This document shows positions 11,184 to 19,210 of a stretch of 64,000 nt of DNA, in pieces. The notes under the pieces are model-generated. The model was not told the DNA's origin. It worked only from the letters and a program-made list of their open reading frames with translations, and ran no database searches. This DNA is from Arthrobacter crystallopoietes (GTDB taxonomy: Bacteria; Actinomycetota; Actinomycetes; Actinomycetales; Micrococcaceae): NCBI RefSeq assembly GCF_017603825.1, contig NZ_CP072014.1, positions 496,001 through 560,000 of the forward strand, given 5' to 3'. Within the stretch, counting starts at the first letter, position 1, and each line of letters opens with the position of its first letter. Made by a program: the position numbers and the translations under genes.

Positions 11184-12596
11184 ATGGCTGAAACTCCCCG
11201 CGTCTCCTTGGCAGACGTCACTCCTGCAATCGCCCTTGGCCCCCTTGACGGCCGTTACCGCTCCGCCGTCGCGCCGTTGGTCGACTATCTCTCCGAGGCT
11301 GCGCTGAACCGCGACCGCGTCCACGTGGAAGTCGAGTGGTTGATCCATCTCACCAGCCAGTCCGTACTGCCCGGGGCCGGGCCGCTCAGCGGCGAGCAGC
11401 AGGCCGCGCTGCGCAAGATCGTCACCGATTTCGACGGCAACTCCGTCCGCGAACTGGCCGAAATCGAGGCCGTCACGGTCCACGACGTCAAGGCCGTGGA
11501 GTACTACATAGGCCGTCGGCTGGAGGACATCGGCATCAATAACCTCAAAGCCATGGTGCATTTCGGCTGCACCTCGGAGGACATCAACAATCTCTCCTAC
11601 GCCGTCGGCATCAAGGGTGCCGTGGAGCAGGCCTGGCTGCCGGCCGCCCGCTCGCTCGTGGCGCAGATCAGTGACATGGCGGAGGCCAACCGGGATATTC
11701 CGATGCTCTCGCGCACCCACGGCCAGCCGGCGACGCCCACCACGCTGGGCAAGGAACTGGCGGTCATCGCGCACCGGCTGACCCGCCAGCTCGAGCGGAT
11801 CGCCCGCACCGAGTACCTGGGCAAGATCAACGGCGCCACCGGCACCTACGCCGCCCACTACGCTTCGGTGCCTGGCGCCGACTGGCAGGCCGTTTCCAAG
11901 AGCTTCGTTGAGGGTCTGGGCCTGATCTGGAACCCGCTGACCACGCAGATCGAATCGCATGACTGGCAGGCCGAGCTGTACGCGGACATTGCCCGGTTCA
12001 ACCGGATCCTGCACAACGTGTGCACGGACATCTGGAGCTACATCTCCATCGGCTACTTCGCCCAGATTCCGGTGGAAGGCGCCACCGGTTCCTCCACCAT
12101 GCCGCACAAGGTCAACCCCATCCGGTTCGAGAACGCCGAGGCCAACCTGGAGATCTCCAACGGCCTGCTGGACACCCTTGCTGCCACCTTGGTTACCTCC
12201 CGCTGGCAGCGCGACCTGACCGATTCTTCCTCGCAGCGCAATATCGGCGTGGCTTTCGGGCACTCGATGTTGGCCATCTCGAACGTCGCCAAGGGCCTGG
12301 AACGGCTCGATGTGCCGGCCGCAGTGCTGGCCGCGGACCTGGACCAGAACTGGGAGGTGCTCGGCGAAGCGATCCAGATGGTCATGCGCGCCGAAGCCAT
12401 CGCCGGTGTCGAGGGTATGGACGACCCGTACGAACGGCTGAAGGACCTCACCCGCGGACACCGCGTTGACGCCGAACGCATGAAGGAATTCGTCTCCGGC
12501 CTGGGACTGTCCACCGAGGCTGAAGCCCGCCTGCTGGCGTTGACCCCGGGCAGCTATACCGGGATTGCCAACCAGCTGGTGGACCATCTCAAGTAG
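11184..12596 (+). CDS. purB: adenylosuccinate lyase
   Basis: This 470-residue fumarase/aspartase-superfamily lyase acts twice in purine synthesis, splitting SAICAR to AICAR and adenylosuccinate to AMP. Hallmarks are ALGPLDGRYR near the N-terminus, HFGCTSEDINN, SRTHGQPATPTTLGKE, and the signature loop GATGSSTMPHKVNP with the mobile catalytic Ser. The layout is that of the PurB group with GPLDGRY. The ATG at 11184 is preferred because homologues begin close to it; an ATG at 11175 is also in frame. A 14-bp hairpin follows the gene. A very long open frame on the opposite strand is a GC-bias artefact. Confidence 0.95.
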   Translation: MAETPRVSLADVTPAIALGPLDGRYRSAVAPLVDYLSEAALNRDRVHVEVEWLIHLTSQSVLPGAGPLSGEQQAALRKIVTDFDGNSVRELAEIEAVTVHDVKAVEYYIGRRLEDIGINNLKAMVHFGCTSEDINNLSYAVGIKGAVEQAWLPAARSLVAQISDMAEANRDIPMLSRTHGQPATPTTLGKELAVIAHRLTRQLERIARTEYLGKINGATGTYAAHYASVPGADWQAVSKSFVEGLGLIWNPLTTQIESHDWQAELYADIARFNRILHNVCTDIWSYISIGYFAQIPVEGATGSSTMPHKVNPIRFENAEANLEISNGLLDTLAATLVTSRWQRDLTDSSSQRNIGVAFGHSMLAISNVAKGLERLDVPAAVLAADLDQNWEVLGEAIQMVMRAEAIAGVEGMDDPYERLKDLTRGHRVDAERMKEFVSGLGLSTEAEARLLALTPGSYTGIANQLVDHLK

Positions 12597-12610
12597 CCCG
12601 AACAAGCGTA

Positions 12611-12645
12611 AGTACGACGCCGGAGCTTAATTCCGGCGTCGTACT
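12611..12645 (+). terminator. hairpin terminator after purB
   Basis: A perfect 14-bp stem (AGTACGACGCCGGA at 12611-12624 with its complement at 12632-12645) encloses a 7-base loop, 15 bases past the purB stop. No T-run follows, so it may act as an intrinsic-like or Rho-assisted terminator, as is common in high-GC actinobacteria. Confidence 0.65.
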
Positions 12646-12766
12646 GCGTTGGGAAGCGCTCCATCCGGCGGAAACCTGCCGGTCATTTCCCCTGCCTAAA
12701 GTCGCAATCCCGACTTGCCCGCCCTCCCCCGGGCCGGCCACCGAGCTGCCCCTGCAGTCGGGATGC

Positions 12767-13957
12767 ATGAAAGGCACGAAAATGAGCACGAACTCCCCCA
12801 ATCTCGGACGCCGCGGACTGATCGCCGGCGGCACCGGCGCTATCTTGGCCGGCATGCTGGCCGCGGCCCCCGGCGCCAACGCCGCAGTCCCCCTCCGGCC
12901 GAGGGGCAGCGCGAAGATGCCGCTGGCGTTCGGCCCCGACGGCAAGTTCCGCGTGGTCCAGTTCAACGACACCCAGGATGGGCCGCGCACCGACCGGCGG
13001 ACCGTCGAGTTCATGGGCAAGGTCCTCGACTCCGAGAAGCCAGGCTTCGCCTTGATCAACGGCGACGTGATCAACGGATCGCCCAAGACCGCCGAGGAGG
13101 TGCGCCAGTCCATCAACAACGTAGTGCAGCCGATGGAATCCCGCGGCATCCAGTGGGCCGTCACTTTCGGCAACCACGACGAGGACTCGATGGCGAACGG
13201 CACCGGCATGACCGAGGCCAGGATGCTGGAGTTCGTCCGCGGCTACCAGCACAACGTCAACGTCGGGCCGGAGAAGGGCGTCGACGGCTCGTCCAATGCG
13301 CAGCTGCTCATCCGCTCCGCCAGCAGCAACAAGCCTGCCTTCGGCATTTGGCTGCTCGACTCCGGCCGGTATGCCCCCGAGAACCTCGGTGCACAGGACT
13401 TCGAAGGTCTGATGGGCTACGACTGGATCCGCCCCAGCCAGATCCAGTGGTACCGGGAAGCGTCCAAGGCCGCTGAAAGGCAGCACGGCAAGATCCCTTC
13501 GCTGATGTTCTTCCACATCCCGCTGTTCGAGCACCATCACATGTGGTTCGGCTCCCAGTTCAGTTCCGACGACGCCGGCCACGCGGCTGCCGTGGCCAAG
13601 CACAGCATCGTCGGCGTCAAGAACGAAAGCGTCTACACTGGTGCCTTCAACTCCGGCCTTTTCAGCGCCCTGCAGGAGCGCGGCGACGTCCGCGGTGTCT
13701 TTGTGGGCCACGACCACATCAACACCTACTCGGGTAATTACTTCGGCATCGAGCTGGGCTACGGTCCCGGCACGGGCTTCGGCACCTACGGACTTGGCGG
13801 CGCCAAGGAACACCATCTGCGCGGTGCCCGCGTGTTCGAACTCGACGAGCGCAAAGAGCACGTCTACACCGCGACCAGGACCGTGTTCGCGAAGGACCTT
13901 GGCATCGACATGGACCCGAAGAGCCAGCCGCTGGACGAACCGCTCCCGCTGCCGTAG
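12767..13957 (+). CDS. Tat-exported metallophosphoesterase
   Basis: This 396-residue calcineurin-like phosphoesterase carries, in order, FNDTQDG (metal ligand Asp), NGDVING, the GNHDED core, FHIPLFEHHH and VGHDHINTY. These are the five blocks of the dinuclear metallophosphatase fold. The N-terminus has a twin-arginine signal (GRRGLIAGG, then a hydrophobic run and an Ala-x-Ala cut near residue 40), so it is probably folded in the cytoplasm and exported by Tat. It resembles the family annotated as phosphohydrolase / Icc-like, and substrate is unknown. Start ATG 12767 has an in-frame alternative at 12782 (MSTNSPN); either keeps the whole signal peptide. Confidence 0.85.
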   Translation: MKGTKMSTNSPNLGRRGLIAGGTGAILAGMLAAAPGANAAVPLRPRGSAKMPLAFGPDGKFRVVQFNDTQDGPRTDRRTVEFMGKVLDSEKPGFALINGDVINGSPKTAEEVRQSINNVVQPMESRGIQWAVTFGNHDEDSMANGTGMTEARMLEFVRGYQHNVNVGPEKGVDGSSNAQLLIRSASSNKPAFGIWLLDSGRYAPENLGAQDFEGLMGYDWIRPSQIQWYREASKAAERQHGKIPSLMFFHIPLFEHHHMWFGSQFSSDDAGHAAAVAKHSIVGVKNESVYTGAFNSGLFSALQERGDVRGVFVGHDHINTYSGNYFGIELGYGPGTGFGTYGLGGAKEHHLRGARVFELDERKEHVYTATRTVFAKDLGIDMDPKSQPLDEPLPLP

Positions 13958-14083
13958 CCGTTCAGGAATCAGCGTGGCCTGACGGCATGCTGCCTCGCGA
14001 ATCGGGCCAACGGGCGCGGATTCGTGAGGCAGCTCACCAAATTCGTCGTTTGGGTACTTAGGGGTCTAGAGTCATAACTACGC

Positions 14084-14157
<74 letters not shown>

Positions 14158-14164
14158 CGAACAG

Positions 14165-14204
14165 GAAAGGCCGTCAGTCCGCATTGCGCGGCTGGCGGCC
14201 TTTC
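14165..14204 (+). terminator. terminator after initiator tRNA
   Basis: GAAAGGCCG at 14165-14173 pairs with CGGCCTTTC at 14196-14204. The stem continues inward with G-U wobbles (about 15 pairs in total), starting eight bases after the tRNA. Confidence 0.65.
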
Positions 14205-14419
14205 TGCTTCCGCGGGCCGCTCAGTCCTGCTGTTCATGTCCCGCCGCAATCTGCCCGGCGGGAAAACCTTTCGAATCAGGATCGTATGGCGGAAGAACGT
14301 CAGCCATATGCGCGGCCCTACCAAACATCCCGATCAGCAGGGTCCGCCACGGGCGTTCCCACCGCCAGGGACCCAAGCCGTTGAATTCGCCCTGCTCATT
14401 CATCGGTTAGGGTCAACTC

Positions 14420-14857
14420 ATGAACAATGGCGACATCACCTTCCATACCCGCAAATGGGTGCGGCCCGAAGACCTCAATGCCAACGGCACGCTCTTCGGC
14501 GGCAGCCTGCTGCGCTGGATCGACGAGGAAGCCGCCATCTACGCCATCGTCCAACTCGGCAACGGGATGGCGGTGACCAAGTACATGTCCGAGATCAACT
14601 TTGTCAGTTCTGCCCAGCAGGGTGACCTGATCGAGATGGGGCTGACAGCCACGCATTTCGGCCGTACCTCCCTGACGATGCGGGCAGAAGTACGCAACAT
14701 GTTCACCCGCCAGTCCATCCTGACCATCGAGAAAATCGTCTTCGTCAACCTCGGTCCGGACGGCTTGCCCGCGCCGCACGGCTACACCGAAATTACGTAT
14801 GACCGCGACCGGGTGCCGTCCCAGCACCTGGACCGCATGCCGCCGCTACAGCCCTGA
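14420..14857 (+). CDS. acyl-CoA thioesterase, YciA-like hot-dog fold
   Basis: This 145-residue single hot-dog domain hydrolyses acyl-CoA to free acid and CoA. The helix motif NANGTLFGGSLLRWIDEEAA carries the Asn/Asp pair (about residues 20 and 36) used by YciA/BFIT-type thioesterases. It is followed by the YMSEINFVSSAQQGDLIE beta strands and FVNLGPDG. It is probably hexameric and cytoplasmic. The gene stands alone after the tRNA; its substrate chain length cannot be read from sequence. Confidence 0.85.
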   Translation: MNNGDITFHTRKWVRPEDLNANGTLFGGSLLRWIDEEAAIYAIVQLGNGMAVTKYMSEINFVSSAQQGDLIEMGLTATHFGRTSLTMRAEVRNMFTRQSILTIEKIVFVNLGPDGLPAPHGYTEITYDRDRVPSQHLDRMPPLQP

Positions 14858-14876
14858 CACAAGGGCTCCGTGCACC

Positions 14877-14914
14877 GACCAACCAACCAACCAACCAACC
14901 AACCAACCGACCAA
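14877..14914. repeat. ACCA tetranucleotide microsatellite
   Basis: About nine tandem copies of a 4-base unit (ACCA/CCAA), with single-base interruptions at both ends (CGACC), fill 14877-14914. They lie in the gap between the 3' ends of the thioesterase and the converging aminotransferase. Copy number is likely to vary by slippage, but no start codon or promoter depends on it. Confidence 0.9.
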
Positions 14915-14993
14915 CGACGGCGGCACCCGGCCACGTTCCACAGCGGCACTCACCAGCGGGGAACCGGCCGGCTTATAACTGGCGCAATACCCT

Positions 14994-16208
14994 TCAGGCC
15001 TGGCTGCGGCTCTCCTGGAAGTGGATGATCCGCTCCACGGCTTCGGCCACTGCCTCCCTACCCGCAGCGAAAGAGAGCCTGACGGACCGGCGGCCGTTGA
15101 CGGCGTCGAAATCGGAGCCCGGCACCAGTGCGACACCTTCCTGTTCCAGCAGTGCCCGGCAGTATTCGCCGGAGTCCGCGAAACCGGCCAACTGGTCTCC
15201 CAACTCGGCGTAGAGATAGAACGCCCCGTCGGCTGGCGCGGCTGTCCCCCACTGCAGCCTGCCGAGGTTGTCCAGCAGGATCTGCCGGATCGCGGCGAAC
15301 TCGGCCACGGCGGCCTCCGCCTGGCTGTAGGAATCCGCAGTGAAGGCTTCGACGGCCGCCAGTTGAGCCGGCGCAGGCGGGCAGAGTGCCACATTGCCGG
15401 CGAGCGCTTCCATCGCCGGAGCCAGGTCCCGCGGCATCAGTGCCCAGCCCAGCCGCCAGCCGGTCATCCCCCAGTACTTCGAAAACGAGGAAATAACGAC
15501 GCCGTTCCGGTCCAATTCCCAGGCACACACACCTCGGGCGTCGGGCGCCTGGGGGTCGGCGGGGTAGGTGATGCCGTGGTAGATTTCGTCGCTGACCAGC
15601 CGCACTCCGTTGGCCGCGCACCACTGCGTCAGCGCCGCAAGCTCGGCACGGGAGACCATCGTTCCCGTGGGGTTCGCCGGCGAGGCGAGGATCAGTCCAG
15701 CGAGCGGACCGTGGGCGGCGGTTGCAGCGTCCAGCAGGGCGGGCGTCGGCTGGTAGCGCTCGGCCGTACCGCAGTCGATCTCCACCACTTCGCAGCCCAG
15801 CGAGCTGAGGATGTTCCGGTAAGCGGGGTACCCGGGCCGGGCCAGCGCCACCCGGTCGCCAGGGTTGAAGGCGGCCAGGAACGTGAGCATGAACGCGCCC
15901 GAGGAGCCTGTGGTGATGGCCACCTCGTCGGCTTCAAGTTCCAGCCCGTACCAGCGGCGGTAGTGCCCCGCCACGGCGTCGCGCAGTTCGCTGATCCCCA
16001 GGGCGCTGGTGTATGTCAAGGGTATGCCGGACGCGTGAACCTCCGCAGCCTTCGCCGACACTCCCCGAGGCGCCCCGCCGGAGGGTTCGCCGGCGCAAAG
16101 CGAGACCACGTCCCGTCCCGCCGCCCGCATCTGGGCGACCCTGTGCAGGATCTTCATGACTTCGAAGTGCGGAACGAGGGCGCGGTCAGCCACCTTCAGC
16201 GAGTTCAA
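14994..16208 (-). CDS. PLP-dependent class I aminotransferase
   Basis: This 404-residue fold-type I aminotransferase of the AspC/ArAT subfamily shows ITTGSSGAF, PGYPAYRN, ASPANPTGT (about 175), SDEIYHGITY (Asp-x-x-Tyr PLP contacts) and the PLP-lysine motif SSFSKYWGMTGWRLGW near residue 245, with the substrate-carboxylate Arg in SVRLSFA near the C-terminus. The most upstream start is TTG at 16208 after a GCGGGA site; GTG at 16193 is an alternative. The gene is followed downstream only by a microsatellite. The amino donor is probably aspartate, alanine or an aromatic acid; this is not resolvable here. Confidence 0.85.
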   Translation of the reverse strand: MNSLKVADRALVPHFEVMKILHRVAQMRAAGRDVVSLCAGEPSGGAPRGVSAKAAEVHASGIPLTYTSALGISELRDAVAGHYRRWYGLELEADEVAITTGSSGAFMLTFLAAFNPGDRVALARPGYPAYRNILSSLGCEVVEIDCGTAERYQPTPALLDAATAAHGPLAGLILASPANPTGTMVSRAELAALTQWCAANGVRLVSDEIYHGITYPADPQAPDARGVCAWELDRNGVVISSFSKYWGMTGWRLGWALMPRDLAPAMEALAGNVALCPPAPAQLAAVEAFTADSYSQAEAAVAEFAAIRQILLDNLGRLQWGTAAPADGAFYLYAELGDQLAGFADSGEYCRALLEQEGVALVPGSDFDAVNGRRSVRLSFAAGREAVAEAVERIIHFQESRSQA

Positions 16209-16222
16209 TCAGGTTCCCGCTC

Positions 16223-16648
16223 TCAGGAGTCGGTCCTGGCGATGTACACGTCGCAGGATGCGCGCTGCGCCACGGACGTTGCCACGCTCCCGAGCACGCG
16301 ACCCAGCCCCTTCATCCCCACATTGCCCACCACGATCAACTGGGCGTCAACCCGCTCTGCCTCGTCGATCAGGACGTCCTGCGGCTTGCCATGAAGCGCG
16401 GCATAGCTGGTGGCCAGCCCCTCTGTGGCGAGATCACCGGCAGCTTGCTTCGCCACTTTTTCGGCCGTTGCCGAGTCCGACAGATACCACTTGTCGTTCC
16501 CGATGCGCACCACCTCGGCGTTATCTTTTGCATGGGCGGTGACCACCCTCAGCTCCGCCGAGAGTCCGGCGGCAAGCCGTGCGGCAGTTCGGGCAGCCTT
16601 CATCGATGTTTCGCTGCCATCCACTCCAACAATGATGATTCCTGCCAT
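16223..16648 (-). CDS. universal stress protein (UspA family)
   Basis: This 141-residue single Usp domain has IIVGVDGSETSMKA at the N-terminus and the nucleotide-binding loop VVGNVGMKGLGRVLGSVATSVAQRA (G-x2-G-x9-G(S/T) form), so it is of the ATP-binding type. A GAGGAG ribosome site precedes ATG 16648. It lies 14 bases upstream of the aminotransferase and may be cotranscribed with it. It is divergent from the galactarate dehydratase, with the operator region between them. Confidence 0.88.
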   Translation of the reverse strand: MAGIIIVGVDGSETSMKAARTAARLAAGLSAELRVVTAHAKDNAEVVRIGNDKWYLSDSATAEKVAKQAAGDLATEGLATSYAALHGKPQDVLIDEAERVDAQLIVVGNVGMKGLGRVLGSVATSVAQRASCDVYIARTDS

Positions 16649-16739
16649 CGGGGTCTCCTCTTCGAGAATGTCATCGGGACCGCTCGGGGCGGCTTGAAAC
16701 CAACATACATGCGTTCCCGCAATGCCAGCCGCAAGAGGT

Positions 16740-16770
16740 ACTTGTAGTACAAGTCTTCCACTTGTACTAT
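16740..16770 (+). promoter_or_regulatory. promoter with FadR/GntR-type operator for galactarate dehydratase
   Basis: TTGTAG (16742-16747) and TACTAT (16765-16770), 17 bases apart, form a sigma-70-like promoter 34 bases upstream of the dehydratase ATG. A perfect 15-base palindrome, ACTTGTAGTACAAGT (16740-16754), covers the -35 box, and the 7-mer ACTTGTA recurs at 16760-16766 over the spacer and the start of the -10. Such palindromes fit the FCD-domain GntR regulator encoded two genes on; the arrangement implies repression relieved by a sugar acid. Confidence 0.65.
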
Positions 16771-16803
16771 TTCAAGCATCGCCAACCCGATTAAAGGACC
16801 CCG

Positions 16804-17982
16804 ATGACCGCCACCACCTTCTCCAATCCACTCGCCGCCATCTCGGGCGGTGAAGCCACCACTGACCGCATCCGGCATGTGAAGCTCTCGACGCTGACAC
16901 TCCCGCTACAGACGCCAATCAGCGATGCCAAAGTCCTGACCGGCCGGCAGAAGCCGATGACCGAGATCGTGTTCCTCTTCGCCGAGATCACCACGCAAGA
17001 CGGCCACCACGGCATTGGCTTCAGCTACTCCAAGCGTGCCGGCGGCCCCGCCCAGTACGCCCACGCCAAGGAGGTCGCGGACAATCTGATCGGTGAGGAC
17101 CCGAATGACATCGGACGGGTCTACCAGAAGCTGCTCTGGGCCGGCGCCTCGGTGGGCCGCAGCGGCGTCGCCACCCAAGCCATCGCAGCGCTGGACATCG
17201 CGCTCTACGACCTCAAGGCCAAGCGGGCCAACCTGCCGCTGGCCAAACTGCTGGGCGCCTACCGCGATTCCGTGCAGACCTACAACACCTCCGGCGGCTT
17301 CCTGCAAGCACCCATCGAGGAGGTCAAGGAGCGCGCCAGCGCCTCGCTCGCCGCGGGCATCGGCGGCATCAAGATCAAAGTGGGCCAGCCGGATACCAAG
17401 CTTGATCTGGCTCGCGTCACCGCCGTGCGCGAGCATCTCGGCGACGACGTGCCGCTGATGGTTGATGCCAACCAGCAGTGGGACCGGCCCACGGCCATGC
17501 GCTTCGGCCGGGTGCTGGAGCAGTTCAATCTGGTCTGGATCGAGGAACCCCTGGATGCTTACGACGCGGAAGGCCACGCCCAGCTGGCCAACGCCTTGGA
17601 TACCTCGATCGCCACGGGGGAGATGCTTTCCAGCGTCACCGAGCACATCAGCCTGATCGATAACCGCAGCGTGGACATCATCCAGCCGGACGCCCCGCGG
17701 ATCGGCGGCATCACACCCTTCCTCCGCTTGGCAGCCTTGGCGGACCAGGCCGGACTCCAACTGGCACCGCACTTCGCCATGGAGATCCACCTGCACCTGG
17801 CCGCGGCTTACCCGCGCGAGCCCTGGGTGGAGCACTTCGAATGGCTCAACCCACTGTTCAACGAGCGCCTGGAAACCCGCGACGGCCGCATGATCGTCCC
17901 CAACCGGCCGGGCCTGGGCTTCACGCTCAGCGAGCAGGCCCATGCCTGGACCACGGACACGGTAGAGTTCGGCACGAACTAG
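16804..17982 (+). CDS. L-talarate/galactarate dehydratase (enolase superfamily)
   Basis: This 392-residue enolase-superfamily dehydratase removes water from galactarate (mucate) or L-talarate to give 5-keto-4-deoxy-D-glucarate. The sequence follows the Salmonella TalrD/GalrD enzyme closely (for example SDAKVLTGRQKP and LLWAGASVGRSG). All catalytic residues appear at a constant five-residue offset from that enzyme as I remember it: Lys190 and Lys192 (K-x-K), metal ligands Asp221, Glu247 and Glu273, and His323. The product feeds the dehydratase at 23.5 kb. A FadR-type regulator follows 25 bases downstream, and an operator lies upstream. Confidence 0.9.
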   Translation: MTATTFSNPLAAISGGEATTDRIRHVKLSTLTLPLQTPISDAKVLTGRQKPMTEIVFLFAEITTQDGHHGIGFSYSKRAGGPAQYAHAKEVADNLIGEDPNDIGRVYQKLLWAGASVGRSGVATQAIAALDIALYDLKAKRANLPLAKLLGAYRDSVQTYNTSGGFLQAPIEEVKERASASLAAGIGGIKIKVGQPDTKLDLARVTAVREHLGDDVPLMVDANQQWDRPTAMRFGRVLEQFNLVWIEEPLDAYDAEGHAQLANALDTSIATGEMLSSVTEHISLIDNRSVDIIQPDAPRIGGITPFLRLAALADQAGLQLAPHFAMEIHLHLAAAYPREPWVEHFEWLNPLFNERLETRDGRMIVPNRPGLGFTLSEQAHAWTTDTVEFGTN

Positions 17983-18007
17983 CCCACCGAGAACAACAAG
18001 GACCACC

Positions 18008-18730
18008 ATGGCCGAGCCCGCCGCCGTCGACCGCGGATCCTCCCGCAGCCTCACCCACTCCGTGGTGGAGCAGATCAGGAGCAGCATTGTCGACGGCGGC
18101 ATCGGCCCCGGCGACAAACTGCCGGCGGAAAGCGCGCTCATGGAGCAGTTCGCCGTCAGCCGCACCGTCATCCGCGAGGCGATCTCGCGGCTGCAGGCGG
18201 CCGGACTGGTGGAGACCTACCGCGGCAAGGGCACCTATGTGCTGACCCGGCCCAGCGAGGAGTCCTTCACCGCCGGGCCCGAGCAGATCCGCACCCCCGA
18301 GGACCGGCTGCAGCTGCTCGACTTCCGGCTCGGCCTGGAGGTGGAGGCCTCGGCCCTGGCCGCGCTGCACCGCACCCCCACCCAGCTTGCCAAGATCGGC
18401 AGCGCGCTGGCGGACTTCCGCTCCGCCCGGGACAAACCCAGCGAAGCGGTGGAGGCGGACTTCCGGTTCCACCGGGCCATCGCCGTCGCCACCAACAACC
18501 GGTTCTATGTGGACCTGCTCGCCTCGCTCGGGCCTGCGATGATCGCCATGCCCCAAACCCGGCTGCTGGCAAACAACGACGACGGCGAGGAGACGCACTT
18601 CTCCCGCGTAGCCTTCGAACACGAGACGGTCTTCGACGCCATCGGCCGGCAGGACGCGCAATCCGCCGCAGCCGCCATGCGCACGCATCTGGCCAACTCC
18701 CGCGCGCGGCTGGCACGCCGCCCCGACTAG
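18008..18730 (+). CDS. FadR/GntR-family transcriptional regulator (FCD domain)
   Basis: This 240-residue GntR regulator has an N-terminal winged helix (residues 10-78) with DKLPAESALMEQFAVSRTVIREAISRLQAAG, then an FCD ligand domain (about 98-230) with Asp/His metal-site residues including FRFHRAIAVA. FCD regulators commonly sense sugar acids or small carboxylates bound near a metal ion. Position directly after the galactarate dehydratase and the palindrome in that promoter make it the likely repressor of the island. It converges on the stress-protein/Tct operon, with a terminator between. Confidence 0.87.
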   Translation: MAEPAAVDRGSSRSLTHSVVEQIRSSIVDGGIGPGDKLPAESALMEQFAVSRTVIREAISRLQAAGLVETYRGKGTYVLTRPSEESFTAGPEQIRTPEDRLQLLDFRLGLEVEASALAALHRTPTQLAKIGSALADFRSARDKPSEAVEADFRFHRAIAVATNNRFYVDLLASLGPAMIAMPQTRLLANNDDGEETHFSRVAFEHETVFDAIGRQDAQSAAAAMRTHLANSRARLARRPD

Positions 18731-18756
18731 CAGCAAACTCCGCCCAAAGCACAGCA

Positions 18757-18794
18757 GCGGCTGCCGGCCTTTCGAACGAAAAGCCGGCAGCCGC
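18757..18794. terminator. bidirectional terminator between regulator and usp-tct operon
   Basis: GCGGCTGCCGGC (18757-18768) pairs with GCCGGCAGCCGC (18783-18794), and the interior continues as CTTTCG/CGAAA, giving a near-continuous 17-bp hairpin with short A/T runs. It lies between converging genes and can serve both strands. Confidence 0.75.
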
Positions 18795-18808
18795 CGTCGT
18801 ACGCGGTA

Positions 18809-19210
18809 TTAGAAGCCGTCCGGCGCCTTGACCGCGAGGACCGGGCGGTCCGCCTGGAGCAGGATCCGCTGGGCTTGGCTGCCCATGATGAACTTGCCCA
18901 CCTGGGAGCGCTTGCGCAGGCCGATGACGATCAGGGACGCGTTGACAGCGTCCGCCACCTCCATGAATTCATCGGTCAGGTCATCGGTGTGGCCGGGCTG
19001 GCGGACGGTGGCGGTGATGCCCGCGTCCGCGGCCCGCTGTACCAGCTCGGCAACCTGCTCGGGCGAGGCCAGCGCGGCATCCACCGGGGCACCCTTGCGC
19101 GGGGAATTGAGAATCACCATATCCAGCCCGCGCAGCTTGGCTTCGGCAATGCCGGCGGTGAGCGCGGCTTCGCCTTCGGGGGTGGGCAGGTAGCCGACCA
19201 GAATACTCAT
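18809..19210 (-). CDS. universal stress protein coupled to the Tct transporter
   Basis: This 133-residue Usp-domain protein has ILVGYLPTPEGEAALTAGIAEA at the start and the C-terminal nucleotide loop VIGLRKRSQVGKFIMGSQAQRILLQADRPVLAV. Its ATG overlaps the tctA stop codon by four bases, so it is translated with the transporter permease. Usp proteins fused to or encoded beside secondary transporters are known to modulate transport in response to nucleotide. A regulatory role on TctA is therefore plausible but inferred. Confidence 0.85.
   Translation of the reverse strand: MSILVGYLPTPEGEAALTAGIAEAKLRGLDMVILNSPRKGAPVDAALASPEQVAELVQRAADAGITATVRQPGHTDDLTDEFMEVADAVNASLIVIGLRKRSQVGKFIMGSQAQRILLQADRPVLAVKAPDGF

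Noticed and set aside
10980-12605. 541-codon open frame antisense to purB
   Set aside because: It mirrors the highly conserved purB reading frame in high-GC DNA, has no recognisable domain, and its length follows from codon bias.
14877-14914. CRISPR-like array or phase-variation switch
   Set aside because: The unit is 4 bases with no spacers, and it lies between two 3' ends where slippage alters no start codon or promoter.
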